Positions 11,004-20,665 of a stretch of 64,000 nt of DNA are shown here, piece after piece. The number at the start of each line of letters is the position of its first letter. Within the stretch, counting starts at the first letter, position 1. This DNA is from Elephas maximus indicus. Its lineage: Eukaryota > Chordata > Mammalia > Proboscidea > Elephantidae. Position numbers and translations under genes: made by a program. The stretch covers positions 49,514,608 to 49,578,607 of the forward strand of contig NC_064824.1 of assembly GCF_024166365.1 (NCBI RefSeq), given 5' to 3'. The notes beneath the pieces are model-generated. The model did no database searches. It was not told where the DNA came from and saw nothing but the letters and a program-made list of their open reading frames with translations.

Positions 11004-11640
11004 TTTTTTTAAGGCAGCATAGCGTACTGGTTTGGAAATCAAAATTCCTAAGTTCTGACTCTGTCACTTGTACAAACTAAAAAAAGTTAACTTTGTCGAA
11101 ACTTGGATTCCTCATTTTTGTATTGAGGGGATGTCATAGTCATCTAGTGCTGCTATAACAGAAATACCAGAAGTGGATGGCTTTAACAAAGTGAAGTTTA
11201 TTTTCTTATAGTAAACTAGGCTAAAAGTTGAAATTCAGGGTGTCAGCTTCAGGGAAAGGCTTTCTCTGTCTGCCTTCTCATCAATCTTCTCCTGGACTGG
11301 GAGCTTCTTTGCACAGAAACCCTGGGTCCAAAGGACGCGCTCTGCTCTTGGCACTGCTTTTTTTGGTGGTATGAGGTCCCCAATTCTCTGCTTGCTTCTC
11401 TTTCCTTTTATCTCCCTTTGCATTGGATCGGGGGGTGACTTGAGTAAGGGTGGTGTTATAATCCCACCCTAATCCTCTCAACATAAAATTACAATCACAA
11501 AATGGAGGACAACCACACAATACTGGGAATCATGGCCTAGCCAAGTTAATACACATATTTTGGGGGGGACATAATTCAATCCATGACAGAGGATAAAATG
11601 AGATAAAGTGAAAGCATTTTTTAAAATATGAAGTCATATG
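11004..11640 (+). repeat. MIR split by an LTR
   Basis: The left half carries GGCAGCATAGCGTACTGG, AAGTTCTGACTCTGTCACTT and GGATTCCTCATTTTTGTA. The right half after the LTR resumes GAGGATAAAATGAGATAAAG. Together they make a degraded MIR with the LTR of 11132-11588 inside. Confidence 0.55.
11132..11588 (-). mobile_element. MaLR-like solo LTR, antisense
   Basis: Starts TGTCATAGTCATCTAGTGCT and ends AATTCAATCCATGACA; the ends are complementary to the TG...CA ends of the sense copy at 51777-52268, and the interiors match (GGTATGAGGTCCCC, CCACCCTAATCCTCTCAAC). An imperfect 5-bp flank duplication (gggga/gagga) fits LTR insertion. No internal retroviral genes; a solo LTR. Confidence 0.75.
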
Positions 11641-11649
11641 CAAATATAA

Positions 11650-12577
11650 AGTATTATTCAAAGATGCAAAATATGTGGGGGAGGGGTTAGAAGACATTGT
11701 TGCCACCCCATTATCTATTCCCTTTCCCTTCTTGCCATCACAGTCTTGATTCTATTCAGGTGAGGAAATGTATCCAGTGCCAGGTTACATCTCACATTCC
11801 AACTCTCTGTGCAGCTAGGAATAGCCATGTCATTCAATTCTAGAAAATGAGAAATAATGGACTTTTGCTTTCCTGATAAAAAGAATAGACTTGACTGACA
11901 TTACCTCTTTTCCCCTACTTTCTGCCCTAAATACAGACAGATTTGATTCATGGAACTCTAGCAGCTATTTGGCAAATACAAGGGATAGACAGAGAGATCA
12001 ACCACCCCAATGATACTGGCCCCAGCATTACTGAGCTACTGAACCAACATTAGCAGCACCTTCCCTCATTAAAAAAAAAAAAAAAAAAAGTTCTTATTAT
12101 ATGGGAAAAATATATTATTTAAGCCATAGTTAGTTGGGTTCTCTTTTAATTGATGGTCAAAGCATTACTAATTGATTCTAGAGAAGGGAACTGGTATGTG
12201 GGGATATAGCTTTGTAAGTCAGTTGTTGTATATGAAGGTTATATGATGCAGTGGCTGAAGAAATCATGTTTAAACTTTGTTTAAAATCAAGAACAGCGTC
12301 CAGCACATACAAGGTGCTTAATAAATATTTTTCAAATAAATGCAGATGCATGTGTGAATCTTGCAGGATTATTGTGGATATAAATTGGCACATTGCAATC
12401 CCTCAGTAGATGTTTCAGGGCTGTGGATAGTTGTGTTCATTGCATCGTGCTTACCTCATTTCTGTATAATTATACACACAAAGAGAATCTACTTAGGGTA
12501 CTCCATTGCCCTTCTAAAATGCTAATCGAACTTAGCCACAGAGCAGTTCCTTACATATAAAATGTGAGGACCCAAAT
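11650..12577. other. Unassigned flank with poly(A) tract
   Basis: No gene recognised. An A-tract of about 20 bases lies near 12069-12089. AAGGTGCTTAATAAATATTT near 12312 resembles an L2/MIR-type 3' end. Confidence 0.4.
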
Positions 12578-12746
12578 TCATTGTTGTCCAGTTGATTTTG
12601 ACTCATAGCAACCCTATAGGACTGAGAAGAACTGTCCAGTAGGGTTTCCAACACTGTAAATCTTCCATGCAGCAGCTGGTGGATTTGAACTATCAACCTT
12701 TCAATTAACAGCCAACTGCTTTAACTACTGCACCATCAGAGCTCCT
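12578..12746 (-). mobile_element. AfroSINE, antisense, diverged
   Basis: Complement shows AGGAGCTCTGATGGTGCAGT at the 5' end and a recognisable GACTCATAGCAACCCTATAG 3' half. More diverged than its neighbours, with no obvious TSD. Confidence 0.88.
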
Positions 12747-14029
12747 AAAACCTGAGGAGATACCCGTAAAACTCAGCTTCAAACCCTCAAAAGGCTAATT
12801 TGTGTAAGTATTTTTTATGAATGATGGAAAACCTCTTTCCCCCACACCATTATGGTGGAATTCCTGATCAAACCACCCCTGGCATAGTTTGCAAATGCCT
12901 AGCACATGGAAGATAAATGTTCTAACATTTTAGTTTCCTTGGAAGTTAAAAGCAAAGACAGGAAAAATGAGTGGATAGATTTAATAGGCAGTATCTTTTT
13001 TTGCCAGGATTTTACAACATCAACTATAATGTCTTTAAACATGGCTGCCTGATTTTAAGTTTGTGGGAAGGAAGAGTGCTGCAATTGAGTAGAAATGTTT
13101 TCTCCTTCCTCTCCATGTTCTCCTCAAAACAAAAAATTTCCTGAGATTTTGTTAGAAATTCCTACAGAAATGACGCAATCTTTATGGACTATTTACTCCT
13201 GGAAAATATGCTAGATTTTACCATGTTTTGCTTATTTTTACATTATCTAATAATCCATAAATAACCCAATATTAGAGATTGCAAACCTTGAAATGGAAGA
13301 GAAGTTCTGTTGGTCCGTGGATTTGCACACTTTGTCCTTGGCTCCTCTCAAAGTGTGAGATTATGAGAGAGACTAGATGTGATAAGACTTAAAGGGAGAA
13401 AAAGGTCCCAGTTACTGGCAGGAATATGGCCAGAGGGAGCCATAAATGTAATAAAAAAGGATTTTGCAACTGCAGAAAGGAATTCCATCCTTTCCACCCA
13501 GATGGGCAACCCTCCGGGTGGGCTGATTTTGTGAGTTAATCAGACCCAGAGTATATGCCTAGAAATGACAAAGAAAAATAAATACACTTGTGTGTCAGAA
13601 ATATCTTTCCTGCTTTGTTGTTCATATGTGCTTTTCTTTCTCACCCATTTGCATTAGTTTGGTGTGTGTGTATCTACATATTCCTGTTTTCTCTCTTATG
13701 TCAGTAACACACTTACCGTTAACTTTAGTACATTGTAATTTTAGAAATATAGATTGCATTTATTCAGAATTATAAATTGAAAATTTGTATACTTCCGCTC
13801 TTTTTAAAAAGGTTTAGGGGTGGGTTAATTTAAGAGAACATACATACACATAATGCATTTCTGCATGTATTTGTTCCATAAGCTTTTGGCAAAAGTGATT
13901 TGTTAAGTCAACAAATGGTCATTGAGTATGCTCTATGCTCAAGACACCTTGTGGTTTATAAGCTGAATAAAATGTGGTCCTTGATGCTTGAATTTTGGTG
14001 TGTTACCTTGTCCAGACCAGAAGCACTTG
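12747..14029. other. Unassigned flank
   Basis: About 1.3 kb in which I see no gene, RNA or clear repeat. Confidence 0.4.
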
Positions 14030-14250
14030 ATTTTTAACAAGAGGATGATAACAATCCTAGCTGCATATCAGAATCACCTGGAGGAGTTTGTTAAAACTAT
14101 ACCTGCCCCGCCTCTAGCTCTCAATTTAGGAAGATTCTGATAATAGGTAGGGCCCAAGGTGTGTATAGTTTTAAACTTTTGTTTAAAACAACACCAAGTG
14201 AATCTGACATACAATCAGGATTAAGAAAAACTGCTTTTAGCCAAAAAAAG
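14030..14250 (+). repeat. MER5-like hAT remnant
   Basis: GCATATCAGAATCACCTGGA, then GTTAAAACTATACCTGCCCC and AGATTCTGATAATAGGTAGG are the usual MER5-type series. Degraded nonautonomous element. Confidence 0.55.
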
Positions 14251-14831
14251 AACTAATGGCAAGAGTTCAGCCATAAGTCAACCAGGTGGGTGCCCTTGAA
14301 ATTTGCAACCTGAGCAGCTGGCTAAAGTTGCTTTTAAGACTGTTTCTATTTCCGCTGCTTCAGAATTGGTACTTGTTAGTCTGAACACACCCCAGAGGAC
14401 AAGGTTGGGCCCAACCTTCTCTGCAAAGCACCTGGCACGAGACTGCTGTTGAAGACTTAGGAGATCATCTCCAAAGCCTCCCAAAGCACTCTGTTCTTAT
14501 ATCCATTCTCATACCATTGCTTGACTCTGGAAAAATGGTGGTTTGTGTAAATTTTCTCCTCCACAAGATTGTAAAGTATTCCAGAGCACAGGCAACCAAC
14601 CCTCTTTCTCCCACTAAAGAACACAGTATAACTCATACTTAATAGCTGTTTGACAGGTGTTTTGAATTGAATTGAATCCTTCTCATCCAACCCCAGAGGT
14701 CTCACCATTATTTACCTATCTAGATACATACATAAACGTGTATTTTTAATGTTTCAATCGCACAAAAAAATATATAACATACATGAGCAAGAAAGAACAA
14801 TAAAACAAGCACCCACAAGCCCACCACCCAG
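14251..14831. other. Unassigned flank
   Basis: No gene or repeat recognised; short open frames on the minus strand lack any feature of a protein family. Confidence 0.4.
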
Positions 14832-15010
14832 TTTATGAAATAAACCAAAACCCACTACCGTCGATCCCGACTCAAAGCAACCCCACAGGAGAGAGTAGAA
14901 CTGCCCCAATGAGTTCCCAAGGAGTGGCTGGCGGATTCAAACTGCCAGCCTCTTGATTAGCAGCCTTAGCGCTTAACCACTACACCACCCCGGTTTCCAT
15001 TTATGAAATA
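14832..15010 (-). mobile_element. AfroSINE with 11-bp TSD
   Basis: Antisense short-form copy, body 14843-14999, bracketed by TTTATGAAATA at 14832-14842 and 15000-15010. Confidence 0.93.
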
Positions 15011-15243
15011 GGACATTACCTACCTTTGAGGTCCCCTGTTAAACTAGATTCTTTTGAACAGTAATAACTTTCTGAAATTTAAATCAGAATGTACTCATTT
15101 ACTCATTGGTTGCATTCATTCATTCGTCAGACATGCCCACTCTAAAGTGTCAGATACAACGGTTAGTTATTTCGGCTGCTGGAGGGAGGGATTATCCAAA
15201 AAGTGATATATACTCAGATTTCCAGAGGCCTTTGCTGTAAGCT

Positions 15244-15428
15244 ATTCCAACCCTCATACTCATAGAGACCCTACAAGACAGAGTAGAACTGCCCCACAGA
15301 GTTTCCAAGGAGCCCCTGGCGGATTCGAACTGCCAACCCTTTGGTTAGCAGCCGTAGCACTTAACCACCCTATGAGTCGGAATCGACTTGACGGCACTGG
15401 ATTTGGTTTGTTTTTTGGATTCCAACCC
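15244..15428. mobile_element. AfroSINE with internal inversion (twin-priming form)
   Basis: The segment 15254-15369 is antisense AfroSINE, running from the mid-element CTCATAGAGACC back to CTTAACCACC near the SINE 5' end. At about 15370 it switches to sense and continues CTATGAGTCGGAATCGACTT to the 3' end at 15418. One TSD, ATTCCAACCC, encloses the whole (15244-15253, 15419-15428), so it arose as a single insertion. The right TSD abuts the FMNL2 CpG island. Confidence 0.85.
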
Positions 15429-15706
15429 AGCCTGGCCCTCAAGAGCGGGCGTGGTTTCTGCGCGCGGACACTTCTAGCTGAAACTACCGGTCCCGGCAGT
15501 CCGCGGGGCGACTGGGAGGAGCCGGGCCGGGGGCGGGGGCGGCAAGAGGGGGCATTGTGTCGGGGAGCGCCGAGCTGCGTTTGTCTGCTCGTGGTGCTCG
15601 CCGAGCGAGCGTTGTGGTCGCGGGCGGGGGGCTGCAAGTGTCAGCGGCGGCCGCGGCCCCAGCGACAGAGCGACTAGGTGGGACCACGCGTCCGCTCGCC
15701 GCGATC

Positions 15707-15723
15707 GCTGGCAGGGGGCGGTG
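15707..15723 (+). promoter_or_regulatory. CTCF-like motif (candidate)
   Basis: GCTGGCAGGGGGCGGTG matches much of the CTCF core (CAGGGGGCG). A weaker relative, AAGAGGGGGCATT, lies near 15543-15555. Motif resemblance only, in a GC-rich island where chance matches are common. Confidence 0.3.
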
Positions 15724-15738
15724 TGCAAGTGGAGCAAC

Positions 15739-15819
15739 ATGCAGATAGGCGCCTGGCGCCCTGAAGACCCCTCCCGAGGAAAAGAGGCCGGGGCTGTGCT
15801 GGCGCGGCGGGGAGCATGA
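15739..15819 (+). CDS. Upstream ORF 1 in FMNL2 leader (26 codons)
   Basis: ATG at 15739 in the context AGCAACATGC (A at -3) opens a 26-codon frame ending at TGA 15817-15819, 189 bases before the FMNL2 start. It exists as a uORF only if transcription starts upstream of 15739. The peptide shows no recognisable domain; any role would be to tune translation of the main ORF. Confidence 0.4.
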   Translation: MQIGAWRPEDPSRGKEAGAVLARRGA

Positions 15820-15857
15820 GGGAGGCCGGGGGGCAGCTCGGCTCGGAGCGCTGCTAG
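15816..15857 (+). CDS. Upstream ORF 2 in FMNL2 leader (13 codons)
   Basis: Its ATG (15816-15818) overlaps the stop of the previous uORF as ATGA, and the frame closes at TAG 15855-15857. Context GGAGCATGA has A at -3. The ATGA overlap is the arrangement that can allow termination-reinitiation. Confidence 0.35.
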   Translation: MREAGGQLGSERC

Positions 15858-16008
15858 GGAGCGGCGCGCGCTGCACACTCGCCGGGGCGCGGCGTAGGGC
15901 GGGGAGCCGGGCAGGTCGCGCCAGCGGGCAGGAGCCGGCCGCCAGGAGCTGTTCTCATTGCCGACGCGGACGCGAGGGGCGCGGAGGAGCCCCCGGCCCG
16001 CCGCGGAC

Positions 16009-16125
16009 ATGGGCAACGCGGGGAGCATGGATTCGCAGCAGACCGATTTTAGGGCGCACAACGTGCCTTTGAAGCTGCCGATGCCGGAGCCAGGTGAACT
16101 GGAGGAGCGATTTGCCATCGTGCTG
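16009..16125 (+). CDS. FMNL2: FMNL2 coding exon 1 (N-terminal 39 codons)
   Basis: FMNL2 is a Diaphanous-related formin that nucleates and elongates unbranched actin filaments at the leading edge, downstream of Cdc42; its FH1-FH2 actin-building parts lie in later exons outside this window. This exon encodes 39 residues beginning [11 protein letters not shown] and ending [10 protein letters not shown], which I recognise as the FMNL2 start; FMNL1 and FMNL3 differ here. Met-Gly with a small residue at position 6 is an N-myristoylation signal, and FMNL2 is known to be myristoylated and so held at membranes. The [12 protein letters not shown] segment begins the GTPase-binding region shared by the family. 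The start has a purine at -3 and G at +4. The exon ends in phase 0 at CTG/GTGAGT. A TTG-initiated extension to 15958 is open but not expected to be used. Exon 2 is not in the window. Confidence 0.95.
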
Positions 16126-17744
16126 GTGAGTGCGCGGCGGCGGAGGGGCGCGGAGACCCGGGTCCCCGGCGGTACGGCGCAGCTGACCCCCGCCCCCTCC
16201 CTTTTTCTCCGGGTCCCTGGAGCGAGCCTCCTGTCGGACGGAAGAGGCTCCCACCTTCCCCATTGTGGCCTCTCCCGCCTCGCTCCTTTTTCCCTCCTCG
16301 GGCCCCCGCGCTCAGCCTTCTCGGGGTCCCGGGCTGGAGCCGGGGGCTCGGGGAGGGCTGCGCAGCCAGCCCCCGAACCCATTGTCTGCCTGGAGAGGCA
16401 CCTCGCAGCGTGTGTGCTCGGGAGGTGCGGCGTGGGTGTGAAGGGAAGGTGGCGTGGGCCCAGGAGGAGGGGGCGACGAGCTGCAAAAGCTTTTTGTTTA
16501 AAGAAAAATAATCCCGGCAAACCCCAAGCCCCTGTGTAACATCCCGCCGGCGCCCAGCCCCGGGCCTGCGGGGTCCCCTGGCAGATGGGCGCATGTGGCC
16601 GGCCGCAGGCGCCGCGCCAGGAGGTGCGCTAAGACGAAGTTGGAGGACCGTCGCCGCGGCTTTGCTAAGGGAAACTACCCTTGAAAGAGAAATAGAAGGA
16701 AACCCGCAGCAGCGCTGCGCCCGAGTCTGTAAGCGAGGAGGGGATAGCATCTGAAACCCAGCTGCGCCTCTGCGCGTTCTCTTTGGTCTTAAATGTGAAA
16801 CCACAAAAATGTGCAGTTTTGCGGGGACGTGTTGCGAGCTGTCCTGACTCTACAGGCGACCCCCTGCCCCAGCACACCCAGACAAGTCCCCCGCTCCCTC
16901 CTGTGTTCCGCTTCTCTCAGCTTTCGAACTCCTCAAATTCAAGACTTCCCTTCTATCTCCCTTTCCTGCTGGAACTAAGTTTCTGGGCCCCTCCCAGACA
17001 GCGCCTGTCAGTGCTGTGAGCTCAAGAGGGTGTGGTGGCCTCCCCCTCGCCCCAGCCAGGGTCTGTATTACAGTTGGTCCCCGGACTTCGATTTTTAGTG
17101 TCCCAGGCTGCTTTAAGGGATATTAGGAGGAAAATAGACAAGATTGGATGTTTTCCTATTCTTTGCACTTGTACATTTTCCTAGCTTTCCTTTTTCCTAA
17201 CTGGTTACTTCCAAACACTCCAGAAGACTAGGCAGCAGGAGAAACTTGTGCTCAGGGCACAAATGTTTTGCGTTGCCTGTGAGTTTTTCTTTTTTTGCCA
17301 GGAAGCTCATTCCTTTGGGAAAGGACCCGAGTCCTTGCAGAATCAAACACTGGTTTTCTGAGGTTGGAGGACCACTGACATTCAAATGGTCTTTCTTCAG
17401 GTCTTCAAAAGGGGCTGGTTTGGTATGGGGAATAATGTTCTGGAAAGCAGGTTAGCTTTGTGTTCTTTGGAAGAACAGAGGCCACAAGCGTTGTCACATC
17501 ACCGGGAAAGTCTGGTCTGTGTGGCAGTCGGGGAGATAGATGAGGTTGCCTGTCTGGCTTTGCATCTTTTTTGATGGTCCACAGCTGCTCCCACCGTTGT
17601 GCAAGATGGGGCACTGTGAAATGATACAGCATAGGCTTAATTACTTCTCAAGGCAGCCTGGGTGCATTCTTGACCTGTCTTCCCAGAGACAAACGTTTTT
17701 GTACAAAATCCTCTTCCTACCACACATATGGTTCTTACCTCCTG

Positions 17745-17783
17745 GCTGTGTGTGTGCATGTGTGTGTGTGTGTGTGTGAGTGA
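17745..17783. repeat. (TG)n microsatellite
   Basis: Alternating TG with one CA interruption: TGTGTGTGTGCATG followed by about ten TG units. Confidence 0.95.
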
Positions 17784-18110
17784 ATGATTGTGGAAGGACC
17801 AGTGACACAGGGAAACCAGTACAGCAGCAGCGATCACGCGATTAAGTTCTGCTCCACTGGGAAAGTCACTCTTTGCGTCAGCTTTCGGTTACACTCTTGA
17901 TTAATAACACATAGTGGGTTTGTAGTACTATTAAGTCTAGCAGTAACAAGTTTAGTGTGTAGGCATTTATGTTTGTACATCTAAGTTCCTTAGAGTGGTG
18001 GTGGTTTGCTGTGGCTACTTTTACTCTACTGTGCATCACATAGAGTTGTTGGTTGTGTTAACGTTATAAATCTCAAAAGAAAAAAAAAAAACCCAAAACA
18101 AAAGCTAACA

Positions 18111-18125
18111 ACCCCCCCCCCCCCC
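18111..18125. repeat. Poly(C) tract
   Basis: An uninterrupted run of about 15 C residues, between an AAAAGCTAACAA segment and AAACAAAAAACAG. Long C homopolymers are uncommon in mammalian DNA; the run length could be affected by sequencing error. Confidence 0.9.
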
Positions 18126-18494
18126 AAACAAAAAACAGCCTGGCCTTTTATGAATAGAGATAAAGCTTTTGGGAGAGTCTTGGCATGAGGCCCTTCTTGT
18201 TAGGGACCCTTGGTGTGGTGTTTTAATTTACTCGCCCTGATCAACTCTGCTTGGTCTTTGAAAAACCCATAAGAGGAGTTAAAAGGAATCCCTCCAGGAT
18301 TATGTATGTCTACAGGCTGATAGAACTAGGAAGTTGGGGCGATTTCTCTTGTACTCATTTTGTCCTAACGTCATACGTGTGATGCTCTTAACTTGGCTTT
18401 TCTTCAGGAAATGCTTAAGAAATCAGCTCAAACCGTTTAAATCAGGAAATCAAGCTTGAAGTACAAGTTTTTGGTACTGACTTTGTGGAGGAGT

Positions 18495-18674
18495 TCTCTA
18501 CCCTTACCAAAACCAAACCAAACCTATTGCTGTCGAATCGATTCTGACTCATAGCAACTCTATAGGACAGAGTAGAACTGCCCCATAGGGTTTCCAAGGA
18601 GCGCCTGGTGGATTTTGGTCAGCAGCCATAGCTCTTAACCCCACTACACCACCAGGATTTCCTCTCTACCCTTA
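18495..18674 (-). mobile_element. AfroSINE with 12-bp TSD
   Basis: Antisense short form, body 18507-18662, flanked by TCTCTACCCTTA at 18495-18506 and 18663-18674. A short deletion removes part of the B-box region (GGATTTTGGTCAGCAGCC). Confidence 0.93.
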
Positions 18675-19595
18675 GGCAGTAGGAATTCTGTTGGCATCAT
18701 TGGTATATTCCTATGTATTCCTACGTATTCATATGTAATAAAGATATGTATTTCAGGAGGAAAACCAAATAGTAATACTGTACAGAAAAGTTATAAGCAT
18801 CTCCTTGAAAAGCATGGCTTACACCAATCATTAATGTGTCCTTTCAGAAATGGAAAACAATTCATCCCAACCTCCAAGCTCTAGAATATTTGAAGCTTTA
18901 GGATACTAAAAAAAACTAAAATGACAGAAGTCCATCTTATTTCTAGCTAGGAAGGCCTTATAAAAGAGAACTAACATACTCAAGGACTGTGCACTCCATC
19001 AGCATACAGGGTTAAATTGTAAAAATTAGCTGGTAACAGTGGAAAATGGGAGAAGAGAGGAGAAGGTAAAAGACTACTGAATTAAGATCAGTGGAGGGTT
19101 AAAGTTTTAAAAGTAATGTTTTTTTTTAAATAGGGAAAAAAATGAGATTTTGAAATTAGAGATTTGAGCTGCAAGCGTCCTGTAAATAATGACTAGTAAA
19201 AGTTGGATCCAAACCTAGGAACTTAATGTTCCTAAGGAGACAGAGTCATTCCCTCCCCCCCATAAGTCTTCAGCATTACTGTAATAATAGTTATAAAATG
19301 TGTATTTAAGAGAAAAGATTAGTGACTATGTACACATTGAACCATTTGACATCCTTGTAACCACCTTTCTGGTAGAGTGTTTGTAAGGTGATGTGTGCGC
19401 ATGTGTATATGTATACACGCGTGTGATCTTTATTAACTGTCTTCAGTGGAAGTGTTTTGTGAATTATAAATTCAGACATCTAGTTCCATCTTTGTTTCTT
19501 TAGGGTGTATATATTGTATAGGTAGCATTATCGTTAGCCTGTAATTTTTCATGTGCCTCTCCATTGTATTAAACATTTCTAATTGTTGGAGAGAG
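18675..19595. other. Unique intron sequence
   Basis: No gene or repeat recognised, apart from a short alternating purine-pyrimidine stretch (TGTGCGCATGTGTATATGTA) near 19394-19413. Confidence 0.4.
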
Positions 19596-19837
19596 ATGTG
19601 TGTGTATGTATAAGGAGTTCTGGTGGTATAATGGTTAAGTGCTTTGCTCCTAACCAGAAGGTTGGTGACTGGAACCCACCAGCCCCTCTGCGGGAGAAAA
19701 GACCTGACAATCTGCTCTTACAAAGATTTCCGCCTAGGAAACCCTATGGGGCAATTCTACTCTGTCCTATAGAGTCTATGAGTTTGGAATTGACTGGACG
19801 GCACACAACAACAATACATGTATGTGTGTGTATGTAT
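19596..19837 (+). mobile_element. AfroSINE, long form, inserted in a TG-rich tract
   Basis: Sense long-form copy, body about 19613-19813. Identical ATGTGTGTGTATGTAT lies on each side (19596-19611, 19822-19837), a 16-bp TSD made of TG-rich target sequence. Confidence 0.88.
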
Positions 19838-20330
19838 GTGATATCTATGTATATGTGTATTGTCCTTTATTTTCAAAGATGATGGTATCAAGGTGATTCT
19901 TGGTGGGTATGGTGAACAGCTGATTTCTTTTTTGGAGAATACCTCTCTACATTAGATACTTTGTAATATTGTTCACTAAGTTTTGTCTTGCAGTTACTGT
20001 TTGCAACTTAAAATCTAAGTCCCCCCAATCAATGCCTTTGTGTAGGAGCTATCCTAAGGAGTTCTTTGCTTGAGTTTCAGAGGAAAGGATAGTTTTAAGT
20101 CCTGTGTTTCAGCTGCCATATCTCTGTGCCATATCAGATATCAAGCAGCTCTGCGAACAGATTTAAAAAAAAAGATTAGGAAGTAATGGTTTAGGGCAGT
20201 ATTATCTCATGTTTGATGCTGGGAACTGCTTTGGTATCCAATTAAACTGAGTCAATTTCCTTTTCAGTTTCTGTTCTTGCCTTGGGGTTGAATGCAGTCA
20301 TTCTGTTTGAGGAGGAAGTGGGAACATTTT

Positions 20331-20665
20331 TTGAGTACCTACTGTGAGTCAGGCCTTATGCTGGGTACTTCTGACAAGTTCTCATTTAGTACTCACCACT
20401 CCAGTTATCACCAGCATTATCGCAAAACCAGCCCATTGCCTTAGAGTGGATTCCAATTCGTAGGAACCCTATAGGACAGAATAGAATGCCCCATAGGGTT
20501 TCAGAGGCTGTGACCTTTACAGAAGCAGACTGCCACAACTTTCTCCTGTAGCAGCATTATAGATGAGGAAATAATTTGCTTAAATTGCCTGAAGTCACTT
20601 AGTCTCTAATACCCAAGGTTGGATTTTAACCTAGATTTGGATCTCTGCTGTATCCCTTCCTCCAT
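20331..20665 (+). repeat. MIR split by an AfroSINE
   Basis: TTGAGTACCTACTGTGAGTC before, and AGATGAGGAAATAATTTGC with GAAGTCACTTAGTC after, are the left and right halves of a MIR core. Confidence 0.65.
20412..20560 (-). mobile_element. 5'-truncated AfroSINE with 9-bp TSD
   Basis: Antisense copy lacking the tRNA-like 5' third, body 20421-20551. CAGCATTAT flanks it at 20412-20420 and 20552-20560. Confidence 0.9.

Larger units (their letters stand above)
15430..16660 (+). promoter_or_regulatory. FMNL2: CpG-island promoter of FMNL2
   Basis: GC content and CpG density rise sharply at about 15430 and fall by about 16660, against AT-rich flanks. GC-box (Sp1-type) runs are dense at 15520-15545 (GGGCCGGGGGCGGGGGCGGC). 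I see no convincing TATA box, as expected for a CpG-island promoter with dispersed starts. The island covers the 5' leader, the first coding exon and the beginning of intron 1. The exact transcription start cannot be read from the sequence; it probably lies around 15500-15750. Confidence 0.85.
16661..18494. other. Unique intron sequence
   Basis: No recognised repeat apart from the TG tract at 17745 and the C tract at 18111. Promoter-proximal intron of this kind often holds enhancers, but nothing specific is visible. Confidence 0.45.

Noticed and set aside
15474..16520. 348-codon minus-strand open frame across the CpG island, and a 251-codon one at 16049-16804
   Set aside because: Long frames in GC-rich DNA arise because stop codons are AT-rich. 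They lie opposite the FMNL2 exon, are dominated by R, P, A, G and S, and show no family features.
15958..16539. 193-codon plus frame containing the FMNL2 start
   Set aside because: Only the 39 codons from 16009 match FMNL2; the upstream part would need a TTG start and the downstream part reads through a consensus splice donor into the intron.
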